Assembly (NCBI GenBank): GCA_001938995.1
Contig: MKZN01000003.1
Coordinates: forward strand, 186,001-250,000
Length of the DNA: 64,000 nt
Source of the DNA: Bacillus pumilus
GTDB lineage: Bacteria > Bacillota > Bacilli > Bacillales > Bacillaceae
Direction of reading: 5' to 3'
The translations under genes were made by a program, and so were the position numbers. Positions 36,251 to 42,452 of this stretch are shown piece after piece. The notes below the pieces were generated by a model. That model ran no database searches. It saw nothing but the letters and a program-made list of their open reading frames with translations, and was not told where the DNA came from. How positions within the stretch are numbered: the stretch's first letter is position 1; every line of letters starts with the position of its first letter.

Positions 36251-36287
36251 AGTTTCCTGTTTTCATAAAAAACGAAAACAGGAAACT
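36251..36287. promoter_or_regulatory. Perfect 14-bp inverted repeat, candidate AimR operator
   Basis: AGTTTCCTGTTTTC (36251-36264) and GAAAACAGGAAACT (36274-36287) are exact reverse complements with a 9-base spacer. The outer six bases (AGTTTC/GAAACT) are 25 bases apart, the spacing I recall for the SPbeta-group AimR operator. It lies downstream of aimP, where AimR sites occur. It has no T tract. It could instead be an RNA hairpin or an operator of another phage regulator. Confidence 0.6.
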
Positions 36288-36348
36288 ATTTTAAAATTTA
36301 CCAATATATACAAATGTGTAAAAACAGATTTTACTTAGGAGGATGAAA

Positions 36349-36468
36349 ATGGCTATAAAATTTGAAGAATTAATGGAAATCATAGAAGCAACAAAAAAAG
36401 AAGATCCAAATCAATCCTCTTCTGATAAATCATTATCTGTAAAGAATTTAGCCTTAGAAGCTCTGTAA
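36349..36468 (+). CDS. 39-residue ORF after aimP, candidate aimX-type product
   Basis: MAIKFEELMEIIEATKKEDP then a serine-rich tail ending LALEAL. TTAGGAGGATGAAA is a strong ribosome binding site. Its last 58 bases overlap, in antisense, the 3' end of the convergent repressor gene. In SPbeta-group phages a short RNA/ORF called aimX lies at this place, downstream of aimP. I recognise no protein family; it may be a coding gene or only part of a regulatory transcript. Confidence 0.5.
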   Translation: MAIKFEELMEIIEATKKEDPNQSSSDKSLSVKNLALEAL

Positions 36469-36842
36469 TTCTTTAATGCATCCAACATAAAATTACGTTC
36501 ATCATCCGTTATTTGATTGCCATCTGCATCAATGATATTTGCATTTTTTATGTTCTCAAGGGTTAGTTCTTTCGCGAAGACTACTTTTTCTGCTTCTTTA
36601 CCCATTTTTTCAAGATCTCTTGGATCAGTGACAAAATAAGTGGGATCGACATTAAAAAAATCCGCAAGCTTTGTCAGAGCATCCAAAGAAGGGCTCTTAA
36701 TTTTACCAGATTCAAGTTTTGATAAGTAACCATTACTTAAACCAACTTCTAGAGCAAGCCGTCTTATAGATAGTTTAGGATTTTGCTCGTCTCTTAGTCT
36801 TTTTAAGTTTATTCCAATTAATTCATTTTTTTTGTTTTCCAT
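36411..36842 (-). CDS. CI-like phage repressor (XRE HTH)
   Basis: 143 residues. An N-terminal Cro/CI HTH (about 8-62; LSIRRLALEVGLSNGYLSKLESGKIKSPSLDAL) is followed by a short C-terminal region (ERNFMLDALKNYRASKAKFF) instead of a LexA-type peptidase, as in Xre/ImmR-like repressors. The ATG at 36842 has GAGGTGAC upstream; the GTG ten codons earlier has none. It is divergent from a cro-like gene across a 171-base operator region and convergent with the arbitrium module, so it probably maintains lysogeny. No RecA-cleavage site is visible. Confidence 0.85.
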   Translation of the reverse strand: MENKKNELIGINLKRLRDEQNPKLSIRRLALEVGLSNGYLSKLESGKIKSPSLDALTKLADFFNVDPTYFVTDPRDLEKMGKEAEKVVFAKELTLENIKNANIIDADGNQITDDERNFMLDALKNYRASKAKFFTDNDLSEED

Positions 36843-36894
36843 AAAAATTAGGTCACCTCGATTAAACGCCACTGAATTAGTAACAACAATAATA

Positions 36895-36925
36895 ATTATA
36901 CCACGTTTAAGATTCCTATAAGAAA
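36895..36925 (-). promoter_or_regulatory. Repressor promoter (minus strand)
   Basis: On the minus strand TATAAT (36895-36900) follows TTCTTA by 18 bases, giving a transcript into the repressor gene with a leader of about 45 bases. Confidence 0.55.
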
Positions 36926-36943
36926 CATTTATGAAATTTATGG

Positions 36944-36972
36944 TTGCATTACAAGTAATCAGATGGTATATT
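36944..36972 (+). promoter_or_regulatory. Rightward early promoter (PR-like)
   Basis: TTGCAT (36944-36949), a 17-base spacer and TATATT (36967-36972), ahead of the cro-like gene. Confidence 0.85.
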
Positions 36973-36980
36973 TTACTTGT
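36951..36980. promoter_or_regulatory. Candidate repressor operator over PR
   Basis: ACAAGTAA (36951-36958) and TTACTTGT (36973-36980) are exact inverted repeats, one inside the promoter spacer and one directly after the -10. A dimer bound here would cover the early promoter. A further hairpin GCTTCC-TGAA-GGAAGC follows at 36981-36996, just before the ribosome binding site. Confidence 0.65.
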
Positions 36981-37013
36981 GCTTCCTGAAGGAAGCGTGG
37001 GGAGGTGATAATG

Positions 37014-37217
37014 ATGAATTATAATACTTCTGTGTTTGCGGAAAAAATTAAAAAGTTAAGGTCTGAACGGAACGAAACTCAACGTCAATTTGGCTTAGCT
37101 ACGGGTTTTTCTAGTTCTTATATATGTAAGTTGGAAAAGGGGAAAATTAACCCATCGCGCTCATCATTAGTTCAACTAAGCGAAAAATTAAATTTGCCAC
37201 CGGCTTATTTTTTTTAA
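37014..37217 (+). CDS. Cro-like XRE-family regulator
   Basis: 67 residues that are almost entirely a Cro/CI-type HTH (RNETQRQFGLATGFSSSYICKLEKGKINPSRSSL). Three in-frame starts are close together; ATG 37014 is eight bases from GGGGAGG and is preferred. First gene of the rightward early transcript, divergent from the repressor. Probably represses the repressor gene or switches early transcription; it resembles B. subtilis phage Xre-region second regulators. Confidence 0.85.
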   Translation: MNYNTSVFAEKIKKLRSERNETQRQFGLATGFSSSYICKLEKGKINPSRSSLVQLSEKLNLPPAYFF

Positions 37218-37298
37218 ATTGAGTGCTTCCTATAGTTAACAAAAATTCGAAGGTTAGTCCTATCGTCCACATTGCATATTATGTTTCGAGGTGATCTT

Positions 37299-37451
37299 AT
37301 GGCTCAAAAAAAGAAAAAGAAAAAAAGTAATTTGTTCCTCGGAGAGGTTTTCTTTGGCACAGAAGATCGAGAAAAACTCTTTATCGAGGCTGTAGCACCG
37401 TATTACACACCGGTAAAGAAAGAAAATAACAAAAAAATAAAAGAGGCTTGA
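37299..37451 (+). CDS. Lysine-rich 50-residue phage protein
   Basis: MAQKKKKKKSNLFLGEVFFG... ending KKIKEA. The N-terminus and C-terminus are strongly basic and the middle (GTEDREKLFIEAVAPYYTPV) is well formed. CGAGGTGATCTT precedes the ATG. I recognise no family. It lies between the cro-like gene and the replication genes. Confidence 0.65.
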   Translation: MAQKKKKKKSNLFLGEVFFGTEDREKLFIEAVAPYYTPVKKENNKKIKEA

Positions 37452-37530
37452 AACATTTGTTTCACCTTTTTTAAATGGACAAGCCTAATTATACAAAACT
37501 ATTTAGCCAAAATATTAGGAGGATTTAACG

Positions 37531-38394
37531 ATGGGGGAAGTTAAATGGGTGAAATTAAGTACCCAGATGTTCGATGATGAAAAAATCAAACTCATCGAAC
37601 AAATGCCTGAATCTGACACTCTGTTGATTATATGGGTTAAGTTACTTGCTCAAGCTGGGAAAACTAACGCATCGGGGTTTATTTATCTGAGTGAAAACGT
37701 GCCGTATACAGAAGAAATGTTAGCTCATATCTTCGGTAGACCATTAGGAATTGTTCGCATGGCTTTAGATACATTTAGGAAATTTGGGATGATTGAAATT
37801 AACGATCAGAATTATATCAGTATATGTAATTGGGAGAAACACCAAAATTTAGATGCACTCGAAAAGATTAGGGAACAGAATCGTCTAAGAAAACAAAAGC
37901 AACGAAAAAAACTAAGTCTTGCAGAACCAAACAATAGCATGTCACGTGACGTCACGATCAAAGTCACAGCAAGTCACGCAACAGATATAGATAAAGAATT
38001 AGATAAAGATAAAGAATTAAAAGATATATTGTCGGGCAACCCGACTGCGGATAATCCCAAAACTCAAACATCTGATATTCCTTTCAAATTGATTGTTGAT
38101 CTGTTGAATCAAATGTCAGGTAAGAAATTCAGAGCAACCACACCAAAGACACAAAAAGACATAAAAGCACGATGGAACGAAGGATTCAGATTCGATGACT
38201 TTAAAAAAGTGATCTTGTCCAAATGCTATGAATGGCGTAATAACCCAGACATGAGCAGATACCTTCGCCCTGAAACACTATTCGGTACCAAATTTGAGGG
38301 TTACTTAAATCACAGTGATGAGGTGATAAAGCGTGCAGAGCATAAAGTCAGTGGCAGCGGAAGCCTTAAACGCAAGAATGACCTTCCATTCTGA
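37531..38394 (+). CDS. Phage replisome organizer (DnaD/DnaB-like initiator)
   Basis: 287 residues. The N-terminal replisome-organizer domain (1-120; VKWVKLSTQMFDDEKIKLIEQMPESD..LLIIWVKLLAQAGK) is a winged-helix origin-binding type. A lysine/aspartate-rich linker (about 120-175) and a C-terminal conserved domain (about 185-265; DLLNQMSGKKFRATTPKTQKDI, SRYLRPETLFG) follow. It should bind the phage origin and recruit the helicase with the loader encoded next. TTAGGAGGATTTAACG precedes the ATG. The phage origin often lies inside such a gene; the 37950-38050 stretch is a candidate but I see no clear iterons. Confidence 0.9.
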   Translation: MGEVKWVKLSTQMFDDEKIKLIEQMPESDTLLIIWVKLLAQAGKTNASGFIYLSENVPYTEEMLAHIFGRPLGIVRMALDTFRKFGMIEINDQNYISICNWEKHQNLDALEKIREQNRLRKQKQRKKLSLAEPNNSMSRDVTIKVTASHATDIDKELDKDKELKDILSGNPTADNPKTQTSDIPFKLIVDLLNQMSGKKFRATTPKTQKDIKARWNEGFRFDDFKKVILSKCYEWRNNPDMSRYLRPETLFGTKFEGYLNHSDEVIKRAEHKVSGSGSLKRKNDLPF

Positions 38395-39199
38395 ATACTG
38401 TCACAAGCACACATACACGTGTGGAAGTGAGGATGTTGTAAAGCCTGTTCGCATGATGGTCCTCAACGGTAAAGTGATCTGTCCTAGGTGTGAGCTGGAA
38501 GCAGATGAAAGGAAGCTCCAAAAAGATTTAGAAAGTCAGATTGAGTTTAGCCAACGCACAAAGAATTTCAACATGCTTGATAAGCGCAGCATCTTCCGAG
38601 ACCGAACCATTGCACAAGCAACGTTTGATAATTACAAAGTGAACGAACCTGAGGAAACGGCAAATAAGCGCCTGATGTTGGAGCTTACGAATCATTTACA
38701 TCAAGGTGAAGTGTTCAATATCTTTCTGCAGGGCCATCCAGGAGTGGGGAAGAGTCATCTTGCTTATGCGGCTCTAAAAGCACTCAATGTCCCGCCCGAT
38801 CCTGAAAACCCTGTCGATAAGGGCAAATCATGTTTGTTTGTAAATCTTGCTGATGCTGCTTTAGCAATTCAAGATTCTTTCCACAACAAAGAAAGCAAGT
38901 TCACACAGGCGTATGTAACAGGAATCATGGGGGATGCGGATTACCTTGTGATCGATGATTTAGGAGCCGAAACAGGATCTGAACACTCAAACAGTGAGGC
39001 CAGCAACTTTATACACAAAATACTTTACGCTGTCACCTCAGCCAGACAACACAAAGCAACGATTTACACGACCAATTTAACTGGGGACAAGTTGAAACAA
39101 ATGTACGACACCAAACTTGTATCACGTATCACGAAAAGGTCTAAATACATTTTGTTTAAAAACACGTTTGATAAGCGTGACGAGGAATTGCCGTTCTAG
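38333..39199 (+). CDS. DnaC-like helicase loader (AAA+ ATPase)
   Basis: 288 residues. An N-terminal Cys-rich segment (YCHKHTYTC...VICPRCELEAD, a possible zinc site with C-x2-C and HxxC) precedes an AAA+ core with Walker A GHPGVGKSH (about 131-139) and Walker B YLVIDDLGAE (about 204-213). It loads replicative helicase at the phage origin. The GTG start has GAGGTGAT seven bases upstream and overlaps the initiator gene by 62 bases; ATG 38378 is an alternative start. Confidence 0.9.
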   Translation: MQSIKSVAAEALNARMTFHSEYCHKHTYTCGSEDVVKPVRMMVLNGKVICPRCELEADERKLQKDLESQIEFSQRTKNFNMLDKRSIFRDRTIAQATFDNYKVNEPEETANKRLMLELTNHLHQGEVFNIFLQGHPGVGKSHLAYAALKALNVPPDPENPVDKGKSCLFVNLADAALAIQDSFHNKESKFTQAYVTGIMGDADYLVIDDLGAETGSEHSNSEASNFIHKILYAVTSARQHKATIYTTNLTGDKLKQMYDTKLVSRITKRSKYILFKNTFDKRDEELPF

Positions 39200-39306
39200 G
39201 AAAGGGACATGGGCATCAACAATCCGACTGCATCAGGGATTGATAGCTTAATAACCCCATTGAATGCCAATTTAAAAGTTCAACAAAACCTAAGGGAGGA
39301 ATGATC

Positions 39307-39462
39307 ATGAAAAAAGGCGGTAGAAAGCCCACAAGAGCCGAAAGGAAGATTTTAGTTGTAAATGGATTGAACCCACTTTACTGGCTTGTAGAAAGGAATA
39401 TGACTGCATCTATACACGTTGTACACAAAGAGGTCGGTCGTAGAAAGGAAATTGCAAAGTGA
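39307..39462 (+). CDS. Small phage protein, DUF6906-like
   Basis: 51 residues beginning KKGGRKPTRAERKILVVNGL then a LNPLYWLV segment. Such N-GRKPTRAEK-type proteins are common in Bacillus phage early regions and have no known function; the family name is from memory. AAGGGAGGAATGATC precedes the ATG. Its TGA overlaps the GTG start of the next gene. Confidence 0.75.
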   Translation: MKKGGRKPTRAERKILVVNGLNPLYWLVERNMTASIHVVHKEVGRRKEIAK

Positions 39463-39986
39463 GTGTCACTAGAATTATTTTGGATCATGTCAATTTTGAA
39501 TGGACGATTGTTGGATTAAAGAGATTTTTGGATTACTGGTATGAAGGTAGGTCTTTGAGAGAAATGTCCGAGCTGTTTCGTCGTCCGGAAGAAGAAGTGT
39601 TGTTGCTGATGATTGATTTTTCAAAAAGATTGAAGATCAAGGAGCGACCAAACGGTGTCGGCGCTAACGATCCTATGTACATCAAAAAAGGCGTCATGAG
39701 CGCCAAAAAGAGAGAATTACGCAAGTTGTTTGAAGATCAACCAGTTTACTACGCATGCCCGCAAAGTGATTTCATTTGGGAAGAAAAAGACATCATCGCT
39801 TTTAGACAAATGTGGAAGGACCACGAGCCAATCAGACATATTGCCAATCGCTTGGCTAGAAACGTGGATGAAGTCCTGTTTCTGATAATAGACCAAGCAG
39901 AATTAGGAGTGATTGAACCACGTAAAGGCGGGGCATTTGGAAAGGAGTACAAGCGTGAAAAGAAAAAGCATTCTATTGCCGTTTGA
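39459..39986 (+). CDS. Phage protein with internally duplicated HTH-like domain
   Basis: 175 residues. Residues about 13-60 (WTIVGLKRFLDYWYEGRSLR..EEEVLLLMIDFSKRLKI) and about 108-155 (WEEKDIIAFRQMWKDHEPIR..VDEVLFLIIDQAELGVI) repeat the same plan, each followed by a Gly-rich turn. The second half of each unit looks like a helix-turn-helix, so DNA binding is possible. Start GTG after GAAAGG. Function unknown; early gene between the loader and the small proteins. Confidence 0.75.
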   Translation: MSVTRIILDHVNFEWTIVGLKRFLDYWYEGRSLREMSELFRRPEEEVLLLMIDFSKRLKIKERPNGVGANDPMYIKKGVMSAKKRELRKLFEDQPVYYACPQSDFIWEEKDIIAFRQMWKDHEPIRHIANRLARNVDEVLFLIIDQAELGVIEPRKGGAFGKEYKREKKKHSIAV

Positions 39987-40095
39987 AAAAGCTACAGTCC
40001 GTCAATTAGAAGTAATTGCAAGATATGAAGATTGTCCTAAACAGTTTAAAACAGCAGCTGTGCGCCACCTCAAAAAGAGGGGAGGCATCAAGTGA
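39955..40095 (+). CDS. 46-residue basic phage protein
   Basis: Starts with GTG (KRKSILLPFEKATVRQLEV...) and ends HLKKRGGIK. GGAAAGGAGTAC lies directly upstream. It overlaps the previous gene by 32 bases and the next start by one. Amphipathic middle, no family recognised. Confidence 0.65.
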   Translation: MKRKSILLPFEKATVRQLEVIARYEDCPKQFKTAAVRHLKKRGGIK

Positions 40096-40229
40096 TGACT
40101 GTTGACGATAGAGCGTTAATGATCGAATGGTTGAACCTTAAAAACGTTGGTCGGGATTATTGTGAGGATTTATCAGACGAAGAACTCGAAAGAATCTATA
40201 ATCTCAATGTTCCTCAAAGGGATGAATAA
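40095..40229 (+). CDS. 44-residue acidic phage protein
   Basis: MTVDDRALMIEWLNLKNVGR then DLSDEELERIYN. The ATG overlaps the previous TGA (TGATG coupling), with AGGGGAGGCATCAAG upstream. Strongly acidic C-terminal half resembling BH0509-type small proteins; no function known to me. Confidence 0.65.
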   Translation: MTVDDRALMIEWLNLKNVGRDYCEDLSDEELERIYNLNVPQRDE

Positions 40230-40244
40230 AAGGAGGTGATCATA

Positions 40245-40418
40245 TTGGAAACTGTAGTGAATCCATACAAAGCAGGTCCCGTTAAAGCGTGGGTAATGTC
40301 AGAGGATGAGCTTGCAGCATACAGAAAAGAGCATCCACCAAAACCATATAAAAAGAGACTCAAACGTAAAGACTGGCGTTGGAAGCGCACAGATCAATCC
40401 GTTGAGTCACAGTGGTAA
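40245..40418 (+). CDS. 57-residue phage protein with basic C-terminus
   Basis: TTG start eight bases after AAAGGAGGTGATC. N-terminal TVVNPYKAGPVKAWVMSEDE, C-terminal KRLKRKDWRWKRTDQS, so nucleic-acid contact is conceivable. No known family. The frame has an earlier GTG inside the ribosome binding site, which is not credible as a start. Confidence 0.65.
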   Translation: METVVNPYKAGPVKAWVMSEDELAAYRKEHPPKPYKKRLKRKDWRWKRTDQSVESQW

Positions 40419-40488
40419 GAATTCACATCAGTTCAATGTGAGTAATTAAACTTAGGAAACTTAATTATATCACATTGGAGTGAAGATT

Positions 40489-40698
40489 GTGAATAGACCA
40501 CAGACTATCTCATTAACAAATAACGAAGTGTTCACAAGCCTAGTCGAACAAGGGAAGGTCCAAGTGATCGTGCTGGATGGGATTAATCATACAGCGCACT
40601 GTATTGAAGCACCGGAGCATGGTCACACAATCATTGAAACGATCAAAGGCAGTTTTGACAGAGTTAGATTTGATTTCAGTTATAAAACTAAACGATAG
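40489..40698 (+). CDS. XtrA/YqaO-like phage protein
   Basis: 69 residues (NRPQTISLTNNEVFTSLVEQ, then a GINHTAHCIEAPEHGHTIIE block) resembling PBSX XtrA and skin YqaO as I recall them; the function of this family is unknown. The GTG at 40489 is eight bases after TTGGAG; the GTG at 40480 overlaps that site. It ends in a hairpin leading to the next gene. Confidence 0.75.
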   Translation: MNRPQTISLTNNEVFTSLVEQGKVQVIVLDGINHTAHCIEAPEHGHTIIETIKGSFDRVRFDFSYKTKR

Positions 40699-40716
40699 CA
40701 GGGGTTCATCCCCTGC
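40698..40716 (+). repeat. Hairpin overlapping the ribosome binding region
   Basis: GCAGGGG-TTCAT-CCCCTGC: a perfect 7-bp stem immediately before GGGGGAGG of the next gene and overlapping the previous stop. No T tract. It may protect the transcript or modulate translation. Confidence 0.6.
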
Positions 40717-40731
40717 GGGGGAGGAAATACC

Positions 40732-40980
40732 ATGAATTTACCTAAACATGTCGAGCTTTCACAGACCGTCAAAGCCTGCAAAAATAAAGCGATGACGATT
40801 GATGAAGCAGCCGTTTATATAAGCGTACCAAAATCTTTTGTGCCAGTGCTTGCTGATAAATGCCCTGATCTAATCATTGAAGCGAATGTAGTAATGGCGA
40901 AAAGGGAATCAAACGGGCCTGTCATCTTCACGCTGCTGGCGTTCATAGGGATTGTTGTCATTGCTGGGTTGATGCAATGA
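40732..40980 (+). CDS. 82-residue phage protein with C-terminal membrane anchor
   Basis: An N-terminal soluble part (KHVELSQTVKACKNKAMTID, EAAVYISVPKSFVPVLADK) resembling a small HTH is followed by one C-terminal membrane helix (GPVIFTLLAFIGIVVIAGLM). GGGGGAGGAAATACC precedes the ATG. Its stop overlaps the start of the methyltransferase remnant (ATGA). Function unknown. Confidence 0.7.
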   Translation: MNLPKHVELSQTVKACKNKAMTIDEAAVYISVPKSFVPVLADKCPDLIIEANVVMAKRESNGPVIFTLLAFIGIVVIAGLMQ

Positions 40981-41095
40981 AACAGATTGATCTTTTTAGA
41001 GAAATCATAGTAGACAACTTTGCAGGAGGCGGGGGAGCGAGTACAGGCATCGAGCTTGCACATGCTTATCAGTTGATATAGCTATCAATCACGAT
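40977..41095 (+). pseudogene. Remnant of a phage C5-cytosine DNA methyltransferase
   Basis: The frame starts at ATG 40977, coupled to the previous gene, and encodes a C5-methyltransferase N-terminus with SAM-binding motif I (VDNFAGGGGASTGIELA). It then runs into a stop at 41081. In the -1 frame directly overlapping, DIAINHD is readable, matching the next conserved block of these enzymes, after which homology ends. So the gene has a frameshift and has lost all catalytic parts (no PCQ, ENV or target-recognition region). A functional methylase is excluded here. Confidence 0.85.
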
Positions 41096-41164
41096 TTATT
41101 AGGGGATAGGAGATTTGAAGGGAACAAGCGTCGTACAAATATTTTATCCAATTCAGGGAAAAGT

Positions 41165-41173
41165 TGATATAAT
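41165..41173 (+). promoter_or_regulatory. Extended -10 promoter of the TRADD-N-TM-like gene
   Basis: TGATATAAT (TATAAT at 41168-41173) lies 42 bases before the TTG start, after the broken methyltransferase, so the accessory gene has its own promoter. Confidence 0.55.
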
Positions 41174-41214
41174 AAAATAGATTATATTGTAAATTAATAT
41201 TTTGGAGGATTATT

Positions 41215-41928
41215 TTGGATACCAGTACTTTTTTATCGGCGCTAGTAATGTTTATATCTCTTCTCGGGATCGTTATTTTTTTCATAAGTACTACTTATGC
41301 AAGACATAAACATGAGTCAAGATACATCCGGACAATGATGGAATATGAACTTCTAAAAGAGCGAAAAACAATTGGTAAAGAACAACAAGAGCAACAAGAG
41401 CAACAAGAGCAACAAGAACAACAAGAACAACAAGAACAACAAGATTTTGTGAATCTGACACAAGTAGTAACAAATAATAAACCACATGAGGAATTAGAAG
41501 AAAGATTGATAAAATTCCAACAACAAGCTCATGTTCATTCGAATATGCAGTTCTATGTTGGTTTAATCATGTCTATTGTTGGATTTATTCTTTTAATAGG
41601 TCTAATTATTTTTGCTTTTGGCTCAGACAAAACAGTTAGTAGTACTATTAGCATTGTTGGAAGTTTAATTTTTGAAGGGATTTCACTTATGTTTTTAAAA
41701 GAATCACAAAAACTTCGAATTCGTGTAAAAGAATACCATGATAGTGTTATAGAGGATTATAAAAGAAAAGGAGCAATAGCATTAGCAGATAATATTCAAG
41801 ATGAAAAATTACGTTCATTAGTGCAAGCCCAATTAGCATTTCAATTAATGGGTATTGATGCTGGTACATTAAATATTTCAAGTTTTTCAGCCGATAAATC
41901 TTCTCCTACTAAAGATGACTCTAATTAG
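41215..41928 (+). CDS. Membrane protein resembling the TRADD-N-associated 2-TM domain, with EQQ repeats
   Basis: 237 residues. An N-terminal membrane helix (5-27) leads to a charged stretch with seven EQQ triplets (about 56-76). After a soluble helix, a two-helix membrane unit follows (about 115-160; NMQFYVGLIMSIVGFILLIG, SIVGSLIFEGISLMFLKES), then a long helix (KEYHDSVIEDYKRKGAIALA..). The last 130 residues fit my memory of the TRADD-N-associated membrane domain, found in bacterial conflict systems. TTG start after TTTGGAGG. AT-rich compared with its neighbours, like an acquired cargo gene. A defence role is inference. Confidence 0.6.
   Translation: MDTSTFLSALVMFISLLGIVIFFISTTYARHKHESRYIRTMMEYELLKERKTIGKEQQEQQEQQEQQEQQEQQEQQDFVNLTQVVTNNKPHEELEERLIKFQQQAHVHSNMQFYVGLIMSIVGFILLIGLIIFAFGSDKTVSSTISIVGSLIFEGISLMFLKESQKLRIRVKEYHDSVIEDYKRKGAIALADNIQDEKLRSLVQAQLAFQLMGIDAGTLNISSFSADKSSPTKDDSN
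41380..41442 (+). repeat. Nine-base tandem repeat (GARCAACAA x7)
   Basis: Seven perfect or near-perfect copies of GAGCAACAA/GAACAACAA encode EQQ; the only variation is G/A at the third position. Copy number changes by slippage would stay in frame. Confidence 0.95.
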
Positions 41929-41950
41929 TCGAAGACGGAGGTTAAATGAA

Positions 41951-42220
41951 ATGATAAACAAAAATGATGATCTATGGATGGTTTATGATCATGAATAAGG
42001 ACTTGTTGGCTTATTTGATGATATAGAAGAAGCCTTAAAGGTTTACGAACACAAAAAGAATTCATTAAAAAAGTACGTCGACGAAACTTTCTATGTATTT
42101 GAGGGAGATGAACGTATAGTATTATCGAAAGTTATTAAACAATCTTATTCTTACGAAGATGCAGATAAAGTGACAGGTATTACTTACTGGAATTTCAAAG
42201 AAAAGAAGTACAAAAACTAA
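41951..42220 (+). pseudogene. Small hypothetical gene with an in-frame stop
   Basis: ATG at 41951 (after GGAGGTTAAATGAA) opens a 90-codon frame broken only by TAA at codon 16 (41996-41998). After it the frame reads well (GLVGLFDDIEEALKVYEHKK, FYVFEGDERIVLSKVIKQS) to a stop at 42220. CAA to TAA or GAA to TAA is the simplest explanation. I recognise no family; a downstream start lacks a ribosome binding site. Confidence 0.6.
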
Positions 42221-42243
42221 ATAAGTCCAAGACGGAGAGCCTG

Positions 42244-42295
42244 CGGACACTGATCAACACCTTTTAAGGGTGCTGGTCGGTGTCCGTTTTTTATT
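42244..42295 (+). terminator. Terminator ending the early/accessory block
   Basis: CGGACAC(TGATC)AACACC pairs with GGTG(CTGGTC)GGTGTCCG in a long hairpin, followed by TTTTTTATTT. Confidence 0.85.
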
Positions 42296-42315
42296 TGTCG
42301 GAAAGGAGCAGCACC

Positions 42316-42438
42316 ATGAAAAAAGATAAACCGAAAAAACGACCGCAGGAGCTTACAGAAAGAGAGATACGTGAACTCATGGGGCAAAACATGCAAAGAC
42401 TGAAAAGAGCCAAAGGCGGGGCATTACGCAGAAAATAA
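42316..42438 (+). CDS. 40-residue basic phage protein
   Basis: MKKDKPKKRPQELTEREIRE then LMGQNMQRLKRAKGGALRRK. AAAGGAGCAGCACC precedes the ATG. Strongly basic; short proteins of this type lie just before arpU in many Bacillus phages. Function unknown. Confidence 0.7.
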   Translation: MKKDKPKKRPQELTEREIRELMGQNMQRLKRAKGGALRRK

Positions 42439-42452
42439 AAGGAGTGACTGGG

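Noticed and set aside
36204-36287. Two neighbouring hairpins after aimP as the start of a CRISPR array or as tRNA-like structure
   Set aside because: Only a terminator and one palindrome, no repeat-spacer periodicity and no cloverleaf.
37950-38050. Phage replication origin inside the initiator gene
   Set aside because: Short GATAAAGAATTA-like repetition is explained by the KDKEL-rich linker codons; no convincing iterons.
39209-39304. 31-codon ORF (MGINNPTASGIDSLI...) between the helicase loader and the next small gene
   Set aside because: The ATG is only two bases from AAAGGG, too close for normal initiation, and the end overlaps the next ribosome binding site; no family support.
41085-41285. 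Minus-strand 66-codon frame in the methyltransferase-remnant gap
   Set aside because: AT-rich chance frame, overlapping a promoter and the start of the gene at 41215.
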